Shown piece after piece: positions 34,493 through 44,713 of a stretch of DNA of 64,000 nt; positions within the stretch are counted from its first letter, which is position 1; each line of letters opens with the position of its first letter. The stretch lies in contig CAADGV010000024.1 in assembly GCA_900696645.1 (NCBI GenBank), positions 1 to 64,000 on the forward strand, written 5' to 3'. A model generated the notes under the pieces. The model was given only the letters and a program-made list of their open reading frames with translations. It was not told where the DNA came from and made no database searches. Origin of the DNA: an uncultured Chlorobiota bacterium. GTDB lineage: Bacteria > Bacteroidota > Ignavibacteria > UBA10030 > UBA6906. A program made the position numbers and the translations under genes.

Positions 34493-36751
34493 ATGAATAC
34501 CACAGCTTCTCTCGATGATGTTTATCGTGTGATGTACAACGACCATCACGACCCGTTCCAAGTGCTGGGTCCGCATAGTATGCAACTTGACGGGAAACCG
34601 TGTCTCGTTATTCGGGCGTTTATTCCGGATGCCGAGAATGTTGCGGTTGTTGTGCCGGTTCGCAAGAGGGCCGCCGCCGGAAAGAAGGGCAAACCATCTC
34701 CAACAAAAACCACTCTTCCTCAGGAAAAAGAATACCCGATGGAGAAAATCCACCCGAACGGTTTTTTCGAGGTGGTGATTGAGAACCAGAAAGACGTTTT
34801 TCAATACCAGTTACGCAAAACCACTCTATCGGGGAGTATTGAGACGTTTCACGATTCCTACTCATTCATGCCCACCCTCACGGACTTCGACATCTATCTC
34901 TTCAATGCCGGCGATAATCATAAGATCTACGAGAAGTTGGGCGCTCACTACGCCGAGGTGAACGGAGTCGGCGGCGTTCAGTTTGCAGTGTGGGCTCCGG
35001 CCGCCCGAAGCGTCAGCGTCATTGGTGATTTCAACCGGTGGGATCGCCGCTTTCACGCGATGCGTGTGTTGGGCTCTTCGGGGATATGGGAGATTTTCAT
35101 TCCGGGGCTTCCTGAAGGCTCGCTGTATAAATTTCACGTCAAGACCCAGCAGGGATTTGTTCTCGACAAAACCGATCCTTACGGAACAGAGATGGAACTC
35201 CGCCCCCGAACTGCAGCAAAGGTGAACTTCTTGCAGGGATATGAATGGCATGATCAAGAGTGGATGGAGAGGCGTGCCAAGGAGGATAAATTCTCCAAGC
35301 CGATGTCAATCTATGAAGTTCATCTTGCCTCGTGGAAACTCGGCGAAAACAGAGATTGGCTTTCATATCATGAACTTGCCGAACAGCTTGTAGAGTATGT
35401 GAAAAAATGCGGCTACACGCACATTGAACTCATGCCTGTTAGTGAGTATCCGTATGATGGGTCGTGGGGCTATCAGGTTACGGGATACTATGCGCCCACG
35501 AGCCGCTTCGGAACGCCACAGGAATTCATGTATTTTGTCGATTATTGTCATCAGAACGGCATAGGCGTTTTGCTCGACTGGGTTCCGGCGCATTTTCCGA
35601 AAGATATTCATGCGCTCGCCTTGTTCGACGGGACGCACGTGTACGAACACGCCGACCCGCGCAAGGGCGAACACATGGATTGGGGAACGTACATCTTCAA
35701 TTACGGCCGCAGCGAAGTGAAGAACTTCCTTACCGGCAACGCGTTGTTCTGGCTCGAAAAATATCACATTGACGGGCTGCGGATTGATGCCGTCGCTTCG
35801 ATGTTGTATCTCGACTATTCCCGCAAGGAAGGGGAGTGGATTCCCAATCAGTACGGCGGCAGGGAAAACATCGAGGCGATTGAATTTCTCAAACATCTCA
35901 ACGGTGTCGTTCACCACTATCATCCCGGGGTGCTTACAATTGCCGAGGAATCGACGTCGTTTCCGGGCGTTACGCATCCGCTCGACCAGCACGGCCTCGG
36001 TTTCGACCTGAAATGGAATATGGGCTGGATGCACGACATGCTCGAGTATTTCTCGAAGGATCCGATATATCGTTCCCATCATCACGACAAACTCACGTTT
36101 GCCGCATGGTATGCGTGGAGCGAGCGGTTTCTTCTTCCTCTCTCACATGACGAAGTTGTGCATGGCAAGCGTTCGATTCTCGACAAAATGCCGGGCGATG
36201 TGTGGCAGAAATTTGCCAATGTGCGCCTGCTCTACTCGCTGATGTATGCCTTTCCGGGCAAGAAACTCCTTTTTATGGGGGGAGAATTTGCCCAATGGAC
36301 GGAGTGGAATTTCGAGAGAGAGTTGGATTGGGCGCTGCACGATTTCGAATACCATCAAGGCATATTCCGGCTTGTGCAGGATTTGAACTCGATTTACAAA
36401 CAACAGGCTGCTTTGTATGAGGAAGATTTTGCCCATACCGGCTTTGAGTGGATTGATTTTTCGGATAGGGCGAACAGCATCATTTCGTTCGAACGCAAAT
36501 CAAAAGAAGCCCGCGAAACATTGATAGCGGCGTTCAACTTCACTCCCGTGCCGCGCAACGGATTCCGTGTCGGAGTCAGGCACGAGGGAGCATACCGTGA
36601 ACTTCTCAATACCGATGCTTCCGTTTACGGAGGCAGCAACGTAGGAAATTCCGGAGAGGTCCTTTCCGACCCGATGCCGTGGAACGGCCGCGATCATTCC
36701 GTGCTTCTCAACCTACCGCCTTTAGGGGCACTGTACCTCAAGAAGAAGTAA
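34493..36751 (+). CDS. glgB: 1,4-alpha-glucan branching enzyme
   Basis: 752 aa. The GlgB N1 domain (~12-125, [14 protein letters not shown]) is followed by the CBM48 domain (~150-245, [24 protein letters not shown]) and the GH13 catalytic barrel with [29 protein letters not shown], nucleophile Asp432 in [17 protein letters not shown], acid/base Glu485 in [13 protein letters not shown] and [10 protein letters not shown], then the C-terminal beta domain ending in [12 protein letters not shown]. It makes alpha-1,6 branches in glycogen. A Lys-rich stretch at ~57-75 ([17 protein letters not shown]) interrupts the N1 domain. No other glycogen genes are adjacent. Confidence 0.96.
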   Translation: MNTTASLDDVYRVMYNDHHDPFQVLGPHSMQLDGKPCLVIRAFIPDAENVAVVVPVRKRAAAGKKGKPSPTKTTLPQEKEYPMEKIHPNGFFEVVIENQKDVFQYQLRKTTLSGSIETFHDSYSFMPTLTDFDIYLFNAGDNHKIYEKLGAHYAEVNGVGGVQFAVWAPAARSVSVIGDFNRWDRRFHAMRVLGSSGIWEIFIPGLPEGSLYKFHVKTQQGFVLDKTDPYGTEMELRPRTAAKVNFLQGYEWHDQEWMERRAKEDKFSKPMSIYEVHLASWKLGENRDWLSYHELAEQLVEYVKKCGYTHIELMPVSEYPYDGSWGYQVTGYYAPTSRFGTPQEFMYFVDYCHQNGIGVLLDWVPAHFPKDIHALALFDGTHVYEHADPRKGEHMDWGTYIFNYGRSEVKNFLTGNALFWLEKYHIDGLRIDAVASMLYLDYSRKEGEWIPNQYGGRENIEAIEFLKHLNGVVHHYHPGVLTIAEESTSFPGVTHPLDQHGLGFDLKWNMGWMHDMLEYFSKDPIYRSHHHDKLTFAAWYAWSERFLLPLSHDEVVHGKRSILDKMPGDVWQKFANVRLLYSLMYAFPGKKLLFMGGEFAQWTEWNFERELDWALHDFEYHQGIFRLVQDLNSIYKQQAALYEEDFAHTGFEWIDFSDRANSIISFERKSKEARETLIAAFNFTPVPRNGFRVGVRHEGAYRELLNTDASVYGGSNVGNSGEVLSDPMPWNGRDHSVLLNLPPLGALYLKKK

Positions 36752-36811
36752 TTAAGAACGAAATTCTTTGTTTTTTGGTGAGAATTAGTGGATTTCCCTA
36801 CCCCCTCGAAA

Positions 36812-36844
36812 AAATCGGACAAATCGGAACTTCATCCGAGAATC
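36812..36844 (+). promoter_or_regulatory. Direct and inverted repeats upstream of crtI
   Basis: AAATCGGAC is followed at once by AAATCGGAA, then seven bases on by CCGA-GAA-TCGG. This places four TCGG/CCGA half-sites within 33 nt, 43 nt before the first carotenoid gene. It is a candidate operator for the B12 regulator encoded downstream; no -10 box is obvious. Confidence 0.25.
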
Positions 36845-36886
36845 GGTTGTTGGAAACGTGCTCACATAACGACAACTCAGGATTAC

Positions 36887-38416
36887 ATGAAGAAAGTAGC
36901 AATAATCGGTTCAGGTTTCGGAGGGTTAGCTGAGGCAATCCGTCTGCAAAGCCGCGGCTTCGACGTAACGATTTTCGAGAAACGCGAGAAAGTCGGAGGG
37001 CGGGCATACCAGCTTGTGAAGAACGGCTACACATTCGATATGGGGCCGTCGTTGGTTACGGCGCCGTTCATCATCGAGCGGGTGTTTGAAGCGGCAGGCA
37101 AGCGACTGGAGGATTACATCGAACTTCAGTCGCTCGATCCGTTCTATCGCATCTATTTCCACGATAAGTCCTGCATGGACTATTCGGGCGATGCTGAAAA
37201 AATGAAAAAGGAAATGGCCAAGTTCAATCCTGCCGATGCCGCCAACTACGACAAGTTCTTCGAGGATGTCAGACCAATTTATGATGCAGTAATAACCGAT
37301 GGGCTGGGTTCAACGCCATTTCTCACATGGAAATCGTTTCTCAGCTTTGTCCCGCGCGCGCTATCGCTCGGAGGGCTGACTCCCGTATATGCGTTTGCCT
37401 CAAAGTACTTCAAGGACGAGCGGAACAGATTTGCGTTTTCGTTTCATCCGTTGTTTATCGGCGGTTCGCCGTTTCGTGCGCCGAGTATTTACATCATGAT
37501 TCCGTACCTGGAAAAAGCCGCGGGCGTGTGGTATGCAAAAGGCGGAATGTACAGTCTCGTCAAAGCGTTCGAACAAGTCTTTCTCGAAATAGGGGGAAGT
37601 GTTCACACCAATGCTGAAGTCAGCGAAATAGTTGTCGAGCATGGCAGGGCGAAAGGCGTTGTTGCTAACGGCGAATTTCACGCTGCTGATGCCGTTATTT
37701 CCAACGGCGATGTTGCTTTCACATACAAGAATCTCATTAAACCGCAACATCGAAAGAAATGGACGGACTCATCTGTTGACAAATTGCATATCACGATGAG
37801 CTGCTTCCTGCTTTACATCGGCACGAAAAAGCAGTATCCGCAATTGAAGCATCACACACTTATTCTGAGCCGGCGTTACAAGGAATTAGTCAGGGATATT
37901 TTTGAGAGAAAGATTCTTGCGGATGATTTCTCGATTTACCTTCATGTTCCGAGTCGTTCGGACGCATCAATGGCGCCGCACGGTTGCGAAAGCATGTACT
38001 TGCTGGTTCCCGTGCCGCATCTCGGCAGCGGGATTGATTGGCACACGCAAGCCGGTCCGTTCAAAGAACGCATCCTGAATTTCCTCGAGAGTGAATTCGG
38101 GATGACTGACCTTCGGGCAAACATCGAGGTACTGGAGATGTTTACGCCGCTTGACTTCGAATCACAATTGAATTCGCATTTGGGAAATGCATTTGCCATT
38201 GAGCCGCGCCTGTCGCAGAGCGCGCTGTTCCGTCCGCATAATCGCAGCGAAGACATCGAGCGGTTGTATTTTGTCGGGGCCGGAACGCATCCGGGTGGCG
38301 GCGTACCCGGAGTATTACTCTCTGCCGAGGCGACTGAAAAGTGCGTAGTAGAAGATTTGGGTGAGTTTGTTGCCCGACGGGAAGCAGCGCATATCCGGGA
38401 ACTTGAACCGGCGTAA
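36887..38416 (+). CDS. crtI: Phytoene desaturase (CrtI family)
   Basis: 509 aa from the ATG at 36887 (KKVAIIGSGFGGLAEAIRLQSRGFDVTIFEKREKVGGRAY, an FAD dinucleotide-binding motif); the ORF extends upstream without family sequence. The CrtI signature near the C-terminus is YFVGAGTHPGGGVPGVLLSAEATEKCVVED. Other landmarks are GYTFDMGPSLVTAPFIIERVFEAAG and GVWYAKGGMYSLVKAFEQV. It converts phytoene stepwise to lycopene. A second family member lies at 43208, so the two probably split phytoene desaturation and a later CrtD-like 3,4-desaturation; which does which cannot be proved from sequence. It opens the carotenoid cluster. Confidence 0.9.
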   Translation: MKKVAIIGSGFGGLAEAIRLQSRGFDVTIFEKREKVGGRAYQLVKNGYTFDMGPSLVTAPFIIERVFEAAGKRLEDYIELQSLDPFYRIYFHDKSCMDYSGDAEKMKKEMAKFNPADAANYDKFFEDVRPIYDAVITDGLGSTPFLTWKSFLSFVPRALSLGGLTPVYAFASKYFKDERNRFAFSFHPLFIGGSPFRAPSIYIMIPYLEKAAGVWYAKGGMYSLVKAFEQVFLEIGGSVHTNAEVSEIVVEHGRAKGVVANGEFHAADAVISNGDVAFTYKNLIKPQHRKKWTDSSVDKLHITMSCFLLYIGTKKQYPQLKHHTLILSRRYKELVRDIFERKILADDFSIYLHVPSRSDASMAPHGCESMYLLVPVPHLGSGIDWHTQAGPFKERILNFLESEFGMTDLRANIEVLEMFTPLDFESQLNSHLGNAFAIEPRLSQSALFRPHNRSEDIERLYFVGAGTHPGGGVPGVLLSAEATEKCVVEDLGEFVARREAAHIRELEPA

Positions 38417-38487
38417 GAACCGAAATCTCATGAATCAGAAACTCGCACAATGAATGCGAAAAGACGTTTACAGGGGACAATCGAACT

Positions 38488-39393
38488 ATGAAAAAAACAA
38501 TTCTTTCAACAGCGGATGTTGCCCGTCTGTTCAACGTCACGGAAACAACCGTGAAACGGTGGGCAAACGAAGGCACGCTCAAATGCATGAAAACACCCGG
38601 CGGGCATCGAAAATTCGAAATGAAACATGTTGTGGAATTTGCCCAGTCGCTGAACTTCGAGCCGGTTGGAACATTGAGTCTGACGAATGAAGATACGCTT
38701 GCAGAGAGAATTCAGGTTGGCGTTCTTTCGCGTGACTTCACTATTCTGAAAAACGCTTTCGTTGAAAAGGCACTCGCACCCGGCAAGAAGGATCTATTTT
38801 CGTACTTCTCATACCTTTATCAGCATCGTATTCAATTGTGGGAGTTATTCGATCTGGTTATCGGTCCGGGAATGACGGAAATCGGTGACCGATGGGCCAG
38901 GGGCGAACTTGATGTGAATGCTGAACACCGTGCGTCGTACGAAACGCTTGAAGCGCTGGCAAAACTGCAAACGCAAATCAGCGCAAAACAGCGGAAGAAC
39001 GGCTTTCGTGTAATCTGTGCATGCCCCGGTGAAGAGCAGCACGAAATCGGCCTGCGATGCTCGTCATACGTTTTTGAATCGGAGGGATGGCTGACACACT
39101 ATTTTGGCGCCCGGACTCCTTATGAATCCATTCTCAACGGCGTGCGGACGCTCAAGCCGACTGCCGTGTGCCTTTCAATTACCACGGAGTCAGATGACAA
39201 GAAGGAAATCGAACAGTTGCACGGCATGTTGAAAGACCTGCATGATCTTCAGCCCAACATTCTGATCGGGGGGAGAGCGGTTCACAGTAACGGTCACGCG
39301 CTGCTTGAGTATGCCTCATTGTATCACAGTTCTTTTGAATTGATGACGGCTATTCAAAAGCTCGAAATGAAAATCGAGCCCCGGTCGAACTAA
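38488..39393 (+). CDS. CarH/LitR-type MerR regulator with cobalamin-binding photosensor
   Basis: 301 aa. The MerR-type HTH (1-70) reads STADVARLFNVTETTVKRWANEGTLKCMKTPGGHRKF. A helical bundle (~80-160) has Trp136 and Glu146-His147 with the same 10-residue spacing as the CarH W...EH motif. A Rossmann cobalamin-binding domain (~170-300) has the E-x-H-x-x-G motif (EQHEIG, His185 as lower cobalt ligand), then SITTESDD and ILIGGRAV. In CarH proteins adenosylcobalamin holds a repressor tetramer in the dark and light releases it, inducing carotenoid genes. The gene sits between crtI and crtB, and a photolyase is in the same cluster, so light control is very likely. Confidence 0.88.
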   Translation: MKKTILSTADVARLFNVTETTVKRWANEGTLKCMKTPGGHRKFEMKHVVEFAQSLNFEPVGTLSLTNEDTLAERIQVGVLSRDFTILKNAFVEKALAPGKKDLFSYFSYLYQHRIQLWELFDLVIGPGMTEIGDRWARGELDVNAEHRASYETLEALAKLQTQISAKQRKNGFRVICACPGEEQHEIGLRCSSYVFESEGWLTHYFGARTPYESILNGVRTLKPTAVCLSITTESDDKKEIEQLHGMLKDLHDLQPNILIGGRAVHSNGHALLEYASLYHSSFELMTAIQKLEMKIEPRSN

Positions 39394-39419
39394 CATACAC
39401 ACTTCTGTCCAACAAACGA

Positions 39420-40370
39420 ATGATGATTGGTTTTCTTGACATTCAGGAGCTTCACGAAAACTACCGGCAGTGCCGGTTGTACACGCGGCACTATGCGAAG
39501 ACATTCTATTTTGCGTCGCACGTTCTGCCTCGTGAGAAACGCCTTGCAGCGTATGCAGTGTATTCGTTCTGTCGCTACGCCGATGAGATTGCCGATCACG
39601 GTTCTGCTGTCGGAGATCGTGTGCAGGCAAAACGTCGGCTGGCAGACCTGCAGAACCAACTCCGGTATCTCTACACGAACTCGCCGCTGATGGACAAGAA
39701 GCTGCTTGCATTCCGCGATACCGTGTTTCGTTACGGAATTCCAGAGAACTATTTCAAGGATTTGCTTCGCGGCGTGGAGATGGATTTGGAGAAGAAACGG
39801 TTCGCCGATTTTGCCGAACTCAACGACTACTGTTACTGCGTAGCGTCAGTTGTGGGATTGATCATGACGAAAATCTTTGGTGCGTCAGATGAAACTGCGC
39901 TACAGCATGCCGCCGATCTTGGAACGGCCATGCAGCTTACCAATATTCTACGGGATGTTGGAGAAGATTACCGGCGTGGAAGGATTTACCTTCCCCAGGA
40001 TGAGATGGCGAACTTCGGATACTCGGAACGTGATTTGAGAGACGGCAACGTTACTCAGAACTTCAAGCGACTGATGGAATTTCAGATTGACCGGGCCCGA
40101 CGATACTATGAATCTGCTGAACAGGGCATCCCAATGCTCACGAATGACGGCTCTCGCTTCTGCGTCCGGCTTATGAGCAGGACGTATGCAAGGATTTTAG
40201 ACAGAATTGAGAAGAACTCGTTCAACGTCTTCACCGTTCGGGCTCATGTCCCGTTCGTACAAAAACTCGGCATAGCTCTGTTTGCTGCGGCAGGCTTCTC
40301 AAGAAATCGTAGATCAGCGGGCCGAAGGAGCCTTGAACCATTCAGTCCGATACCGGCGGAGCAAATGTGA
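39420..40370 (+). CDS. crtB: Phytoene synthase
   Basis: 316 aa squalene/phytoene synthase family. Motifs: TRHYAKTFYFASHVLPREKRLAAYAVYSFCRYADEIAD (first Asp-rich site), VEMDLEKKRFADFAELNDYCYCVASVVG, and the second Asp-rich site LTNILRDVGEDYRRGRIYLPQDEM. It condenses two GGPP to phytoene on the membrane. It starts 26 nt after the regulator gene and overlaps crtE by 4 nt (GTGA), so the two are translationally coupled. Confidence 0.93.
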   Translation: MMIGFLDIQELHENYRQCRLYTRHYAKTFYFASHVLPREKRLAAYAVYSFCRYADEIADHGSAVGDRVQAKRRLADLQNQLRYLYTNSPLMDKKLLAFRDTVFRYGIPENYFKDLLRGVEMDLEKKRFADFAELNDYCYCVASVVGLIMTKIFGASDETALQHAADLGTAMQLTNILRDVGEDYRRGRIYLPQDEMANFGYSERDLRDGNVTQNFKRLMEFQIDRARRYYESAEQGIPMLTNDGSRFCVRLMSRTYARILDRIEKNSFNVFTVRAHVPFVQKLGIALFAAAGFSRNRRSAGRRSLEPFSPIPAEQM

Positions 40371-41293
40371 ATGCAGCGATGAGAATCCACGAGGAACACA
40401 CCGAATCTGAAAGATACGAATTCCTCAAATCGATCATTCGTGAGAGGATCTCCTCTGCACTCACACGAGTGAAACCGCGAACATTGCAGCGGATAATGAA
40501 GGAATCCGTTTATGGCGGCAAGATGATTCGGCCAATCGTCACAATGCTATCCTGTTCGGCAGTCGGGGGAAAGGAAAGCGATGCAATTGATGCAGCGACG
40601 GCCATCGAACTACTCCATACGTCATCCCTCATCCATGATGATATTATGGATGATTCGCCGTTGCGGAGAGGCCTGCCCACTATTCATACAACCCATGGCA
40701 TTCCAATGGCGATTCTTGCCGGCGATACGTTTATCGCTCTCGCATTTCAATCATTGCAGAGTATCGGAGGAGTGAACAAGGAACGAATCCATCACGCATT
40801 CACCGACTCGTTTCGCCATGTTTGTGAGGGACAGGGATACGATCTGTGCTTGTCGCTCGACAATTGTGCAGAAGATGATGCTCACTCACTGATGGTGGAG
40901 AAGAAGACAGCAAAGCTTATGCAGTCGGCAACCGAGATCGGGGCATTGATCGGAACCTCCAATCAAGAGCATATTCAAGCCCTTTCATACTACGGATATA
41001 CTCTTGGAATGGCCTTTCAGGCACAGGATGATTTGCTCGATGCAATAGGTGACGAAGAGCTGATGGGCAAGCCCGTTCTGGTAGATGTAAAGAACGGGAG
41101 AAGCACGTATGTGACTTCGGATGCAGTCACAGTTGCAACTTCAGACAATCGTGCAGATGCAATTCATGCGACCAAGTGCCTGGTTCAGAACTACACGCGT
41201 GAGGCATGTTGGTCGCTTGACCGGCTTCCGCAGTGTGAAGCAAATGAAATGCTTCGGATGCTTGCAGAATCACTGATGAAGCGGGAGGCATAG
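40367..41293 (+). CDS. crtE: Polyprenyl (geranylgeranyl) diphosphate synthase
   Basis: 308 aa from a GTG at 40367 with GGAG upstream. Class I trans-prenyltransferase: YGGKMIRPIVTML, first Asp-rich motif LIHDDIMDDSPLRRGLPTIH, and second motif FQAQDDLLDAIGDEELMGKPVLVDVKNGRSTY. In a carotenoid cluster it should make C20 GGPP for CrtB; chain length cannot be read with certainty. Four nt separate it from the photolyase gene. Confidence 0.88.
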   Translation: MNAAMRIHEEHTESERYEFLKSIIRERISSALTRVKPRTLQRIMKESVYGGKMIRPIVTMLSCSAVGGKESDAIDAATAIELLHTSSLIHDDIMDDSPLRRGLPTIHTTHGIPMAILAGDTFIALAFQSLQSIGGVNKERIHHAFTDSFRHVCEGQGYDLCLSLDNCAEDDAHSLMVEKKTAKLMQSATEIGALIGTSNQEHIQALSYYGYTLGMAFQAQDDLLDAIGDEELMGKPVLVDVKNGRSTYVTSDAVTVATSDNRADAIHATKCLVQNYTREACWSLDRLPQCEANEMLRMLAESLMKREA

Positions 41294-41297
41294 GGAA

Positions 41298-42722
41298 GTG
41301 CCCGGAAGGAAACGATACAATCGGATAGTTGTCTGGATGCGTCGGGCGATGCGTGTCCGCGACAATATTGCCCTCTATGCGGCGATTCAGGACGCCAACG
41401 AAGTAGTGCCTGTATTGTGTTTGAACACGGAGAAGCGCTACGAATTTGATACACCCCGCAGACGTTACGTACGGTCAGCAATCGCATCGCTGGACTCTGA
41501 GCTTCGGTCAAGAGGTTCACAATTGTTTGTTTTGTCCGGTGATATTGTGGACGAACTTCCCCGCTTTGCGAAAGAAGTAGGTGCCGAAGTTGTGTTTGGG
41601 GTTGATGTGTACGATCCCGTTTCTCTCAATCGTGATCAGCAGCTTCGCCGAGGTCTCTTTCGGGCGGGGGTCGAGCTTCTCCTGCTGAAAGACCGGGTCA
41701 TCTTTGAGAAGCAGGAAATCCTCAATCAATCAAGACAGCCGTTCAAAGTCTTCACCCCATACAAAAAAGCATGGCTCGAATTCAGCGATTCAATTCCTCC
41801 TCTTCTTCCGGATATCAGGAGTGTAAGCTCGCCTGCTGATGCCGATGGCCGATTCTCACTGAGCAGGCAGAAATCGTTTGCCAACGCGGATCGGGATACG
41901 GAAGCAGTTGGCCTACGGCAACTCAAACAGTTTGTTAAGCGGAAGGTACTTTCCTACAAGGAGCAAAGGGATTTTCCCGCGCTTGAAGCAACTTCAAAAC
42001 TGTCGGCCGCTCTCTCGCTCGGAGTTATTTCCATCCGGCAGGTATATTGGGCTGCAATCGAACAGAAAAGAAATGCCGACAAGCGTGGCAGGGAAAACAT
42101 CGACACATTCATCAGCGAGTTGATCTGGCGGGAGTTCTATTATCAAATTCTTGCAAATTATCCGCATGCTGCTGAGCGTTCGTTCAGGGATGAATTTAAC
42201 AAGTTGGATTGGAGTGAGAATAAAAAGTATTTCACAGCATGGTGTGAAGGTCGGACGGGGTATCCGATTGTTGATGCGGGAATGCGGCAACTCGTTCAGG
42301 AAGGGTGGATGCACAATCGAGTTCGCATGATCGTAGCCTCGTTTTTGACAAAGGATCTTCACATAAGCTGGCAATGGGGTGAGAAGTTCTTCCTCGAACA
42401 TCTCTGTGACGCTGATATTGCTTCGAATAACGGCGGCTGGCAATGGGCGGCGGGAACAGGAACGGACGCTTCTCCGTGGTTCCGCATCTTCAATCCGGTT
42501 TCGCAGGGAAAGCGATTTGACCCGAACGGCGACTACGTCCGGAAATATGTTCCGGAACTGAAGAATGTTCCCCCGGAGTTCATTCACTCGCCCTGGATGA
42601 TGGACGCGAAGTCTGCACGTGGTATCGGTTTCGGCAAAGAATACCCGGCGCCGATTATAGATCATGCGGTGGAACGGGATGTCGCAATTGAAATGTACAA
42701 GAAAGCAGCGTCACGCAAGTAA
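41298..42722 (+). CDS. phr: Deoxyribodipyrimidine photolyase
   Basis: 474 aa from GTG 41298 (AGGGAA just upstream). The N-terminal photolyase domain (RIVVWMRRAMRVRDNIALYAAIQ) is followed by the FAD-binding region: ATSKLSAALSLGVISIRQVYWAA, ELIWREFYYQIL, GYPIVDAGMRQLVQEGWMHNRVRMIVASFLTKDLHISWQWGEKFF, and LCDADIASNNGGWQWAAGTGTDASPWFRIFNPVSQGKRFDPNGDYVRKYVPEL. The WxWAAGxGxDxxPxFRIFNP block is that of class I CPD photolyases. It repairs UV-induced pyrimidine dimers using blue light. Its place inside a carotenoid cluster with a light-sensing regulator points to a joint photoprotection response. Confidence 0.93.
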   Translation: MPGRKRYNRIVVWMRRAMRVRDNIALYAAIQDANEVVPVLCLNTEKRYEFDTPRRRYVRSAIASLDSELRSRGSQLFVLSGDIVDELPRFAKEVGAEVVFGVDVYDPVSLNRDQQLRRGLFRAGVELLLLKDRVIFEKQEILNQSRQPFKVFTPYKKAWLEFSDSIPPLLPDIRSVSSPADADGRFSLSRQKSFANADRDTEAVGLRQLKQFVKRKVLSYKEQRDFPALEATSKLSAALSLGVISIRQVYWAAIEQKRNADKRGRENIDTFISELIWREFYYQILANYPHAAERSFRDEFNKLDWSENKKYFTAWCEGRTGYPIVDAGMRQLVQEGWMHNRVRMIVASFLTKDLHISWQWGEKFFLEHLCDADIASNNGGWQWAAGTGTDASPWFRIFNPVSQGKRFDPNGDYVRKYVPELKNVPPEFIHSPWMMDAKSARGIGFGKEYPAPIIDHAVERDVAIEMYKKAASRK

Positions 42723-42752
42723 TCTACCACAACATCTGATTCTGTCGACAGC

Positions 42753-43211
42753 ATGATTCGGTTCACTCTCATTGTGTTAAGCTCATTCATTGTGATGGAG
42801 TTTGTTTCCTACCTTGCGCACAGGTTTGTGTATCACGGGTTTGGCTGGATTTTTCACAAGAGCCATCACGAACCGCGCCACGGCATGTTTGAATGGAATG
42901 ACATCTTCCCGATGATCTTTGCCTCCATCACAATAAGTCTGATGATGTTCGGCCTTTCAGATCCGAGCCGCAGCGATATTGTTGCAATGAGCATTGGCAT
43001 CACGTCATACGGGCTTGTGTACTTCTTCATTCACGATCTGTATGTTCATCGTCGGGCAAAATGGATGCGGCTGCACATTCCTTTTCTCCTCAAACTCAAA
43101 CAGGCACACGCAATTCATCACCGGTATGGCGGTGAGCCCTACGGGTTGCTGATGTTCTTCAATGCTGAGAGGGTTCGCCGCGAGCATGTGGCAGAGGATG
43201 AGGTCGTGTGA
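42753..43211 (+). CDS. crtZ: Beta-carotene hydroxylase
   Basis: 152 aa membrane protein of the fatty-acid hydroxylase superfamily with the full set of di-iron histidine boxes: HRFVYHG, HKSHHEP, HDLYVHRR and HAIHH. Length and spacing match bacterial CrtZ. It hydroxylates C3 of beta-rings. Its stop overlaps the GTG of the next gene by 4 nt. Confidence 0.92.
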   Translation: MIRFTLIVLSSFIVMEFVSYLAHRFVYHGFGWIFHKSHHEPRHGMFEWNDIFPMIFASITISLMMFGLSDPSRSDIVAMSIGITSYGLVYFFIHDLYVHRRAKWMRLHIPFLLKLKQAHAIHHRYGGEPYGLLMFFNAERVRREHVAEDEVV

Positions 43212-44713
43212 AGAATGTCGTCATCATAGGTGCAGGTCTCGGTGGGCTGGCAACAGCAATCCGGTTGGCCCACTACGGCTACAGAGTTACGATTGTCGAG
43301 AAGAATGAGCGGGTTGGCGGCAAAATGAACATCGTCCGGCACAACGGCTATACGTTTGACACCGGACCATCCTTGCTGACAATGCCGTTCATCATCAGGG
43401 AGTTGTTCGCTTCAGTCGGCGAAGCAATGGAAGATCACATCACGCTGGTTCCTGTTGATCCGATTTGCCGGTACTGGTTTTCCGACGGAGCAACGTTGGA
43501 TGCGTCGGGCAATCTCAAGAACACAGAAGAAGAAATAGCCCGGCTGAGCGCAGCAGATGTTGAAGGATTTCGAAAGTTCATTGCGCACGGTGAGAGAATC
43601 TACAACGCTTCCGCGGAATCATTTCTCTTTCAGCCGTTCGGTTCGCTTGATATAAAAGGCATTCTCGGCAATCTCAAGCTGTTGCCGGCTGTAACAAAGT
43701 TGGATGCGTTCAGAACACTGAACGATGCCGTCGAAACATTCTTTGCCGATCCGCGATTGCAGCAACTCTTCAACCGGTTTGCGACGTACAATGGCTCGTC
43801 GCCGTACCTTGCTCCGGCAACGCTTGCAATCATTCCGTACATCGAGTTTGCCTTCGGCGGCTGGTATGTGGAAGGCGGCATGTACAAGCTGGCAGAGGCG
43901 CTCGAAGGATTGGCAACGAAAAAAGGGGTCCGGATTCAGACCGGGGTTGAAGTCAAGAAAATCGTTGTAGAACGAAAGAAGGCAAAGGGAATTCTGCCGC
44001 AATCGGGCGAGTTGATACCTGCCGACATTGTAATAAGCAATGCCGACGCTTTGTACACGCACAAAGAATTACTGACCGGAAGTCGCTGGAAATTCGACAG
44101 CACAGAACCATCGCTCAGCGGGTTTGTGATGCTGTTAGGCGTTAAGAAGTCGTTCACCCGGCTCAAGCATCACAATGTATTTTTCTCAGCCGACTACAAA
44201 GACGAATTTGATGTGATGTTCAATGACCTCAAGCCCTCTCCCAACCCGACCATTTATGTCTGTCAGACATCACAGAGTGACAGTTCGCACGCCCCAGTGG
44301 GATGCTCGAACCTATTTGTACTGGTGAATGCTCCTTCGCTTCGTTGCCCCGGAACAGACGGTTCGCCGGAGTATCTGTCTGATTGGGAGAAGGAAAAGCA
44401 TGAATATCGCAATCTGATTATTCGAAAACTGTCGACTCTCGGCCTCGGTGATATTGAGAAACATATCGAGTACGAGGAGATCATCACACCGCTGGATTTT
44501 GAGAGACGCTACAATGCGTTTCGCGGTTCAATTTATGGCACATCATCAAATAGCAGAATGGCAGCCTTCCTTCGTCCTCCCAACAAATCTGCGGAAGTGG
44601 AAAACCTGTATTTTGCAGGCGGGAGTTCACATCCGGGAGGTGGAATTCCGCTTGTGTTGCTCTCCGGTAAAATTGTGGCGGACATGATTCAACAACAGGT
44701 TGGCCAGCCATGA
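43208..44713 (+). CDS. Second CrtI-family carotenoid desaturase (possibly CrtD-like)
   Basis: 501 aa from GTG 43208. FAD motif KNVVIIGAGLGGLATAIRLAHYGYRVTIVEKNERVGGKM at the N-terminus and C-terminal YFAGGSSHPGGGIPLVLLSGKIVADMI. It has the same fold as the enzyme at 36887 but is clearly diverged. With cruF present, a role as carotenoid 3,4-desaturase acting on a 1-hydroxylated psi end (CrtD) is reasonable; phytoene desaturation is the alternative. It is linked by 4-nt overlaps to genes on both sides. Confidence 0.85.
   Translation: MKNVVIIGAGLGGLATAIRLAHYGYRVTIVEKNERVGGKMNIVRHNGYTFDTGPSLLTMPFIIRELFASVGEAMEDHITLVPVDPICRYWFSDGATLDASGNLKNTEEEIARLSAADVEGFRKFIAHGERIYNASAESFLFQPFGSLDIKGILGNLKLLPAVTKLDAFRTLNDAVETFFADPRLQQLFNRFATYNGSSPYLAPATLAIIPYIEFAFGGWYVEGGMYKLAEALEGLATKKGVRIQTGVEVKKIVVERKKAKGILPQSGELIPADIVISNADALYTHKELLTGSRWKFDSTEPSLSGFVMLLGVKKSFTRLKHHNVFFSADYKDEFDVMFNDLKPSPNPTIYVCQTSQSDSSHAPVGCSNLFVLVNAPSLRCPGTDGSPEYLSDWEKEKHEYRNLIIRKLSTLGLGDIEKHIEYEEIITPLDFERRYNAFRGSIYGTSSNSRMAAFLRPPNKSAEVENLYFAGGSSHPGGGIPLVLLSGKIVADMIQQQVGQP

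Noticed and set aside
35363-36085. 240-residue open frame on the minus strand
   Set aside because: Antisense to the catalytic barrel of glgB; codon mirror effect.
41994-42665. 223-residue open frame on the minus strand
   Set aside because: Antisense to the photolyase FAD domain; no family resemblance.
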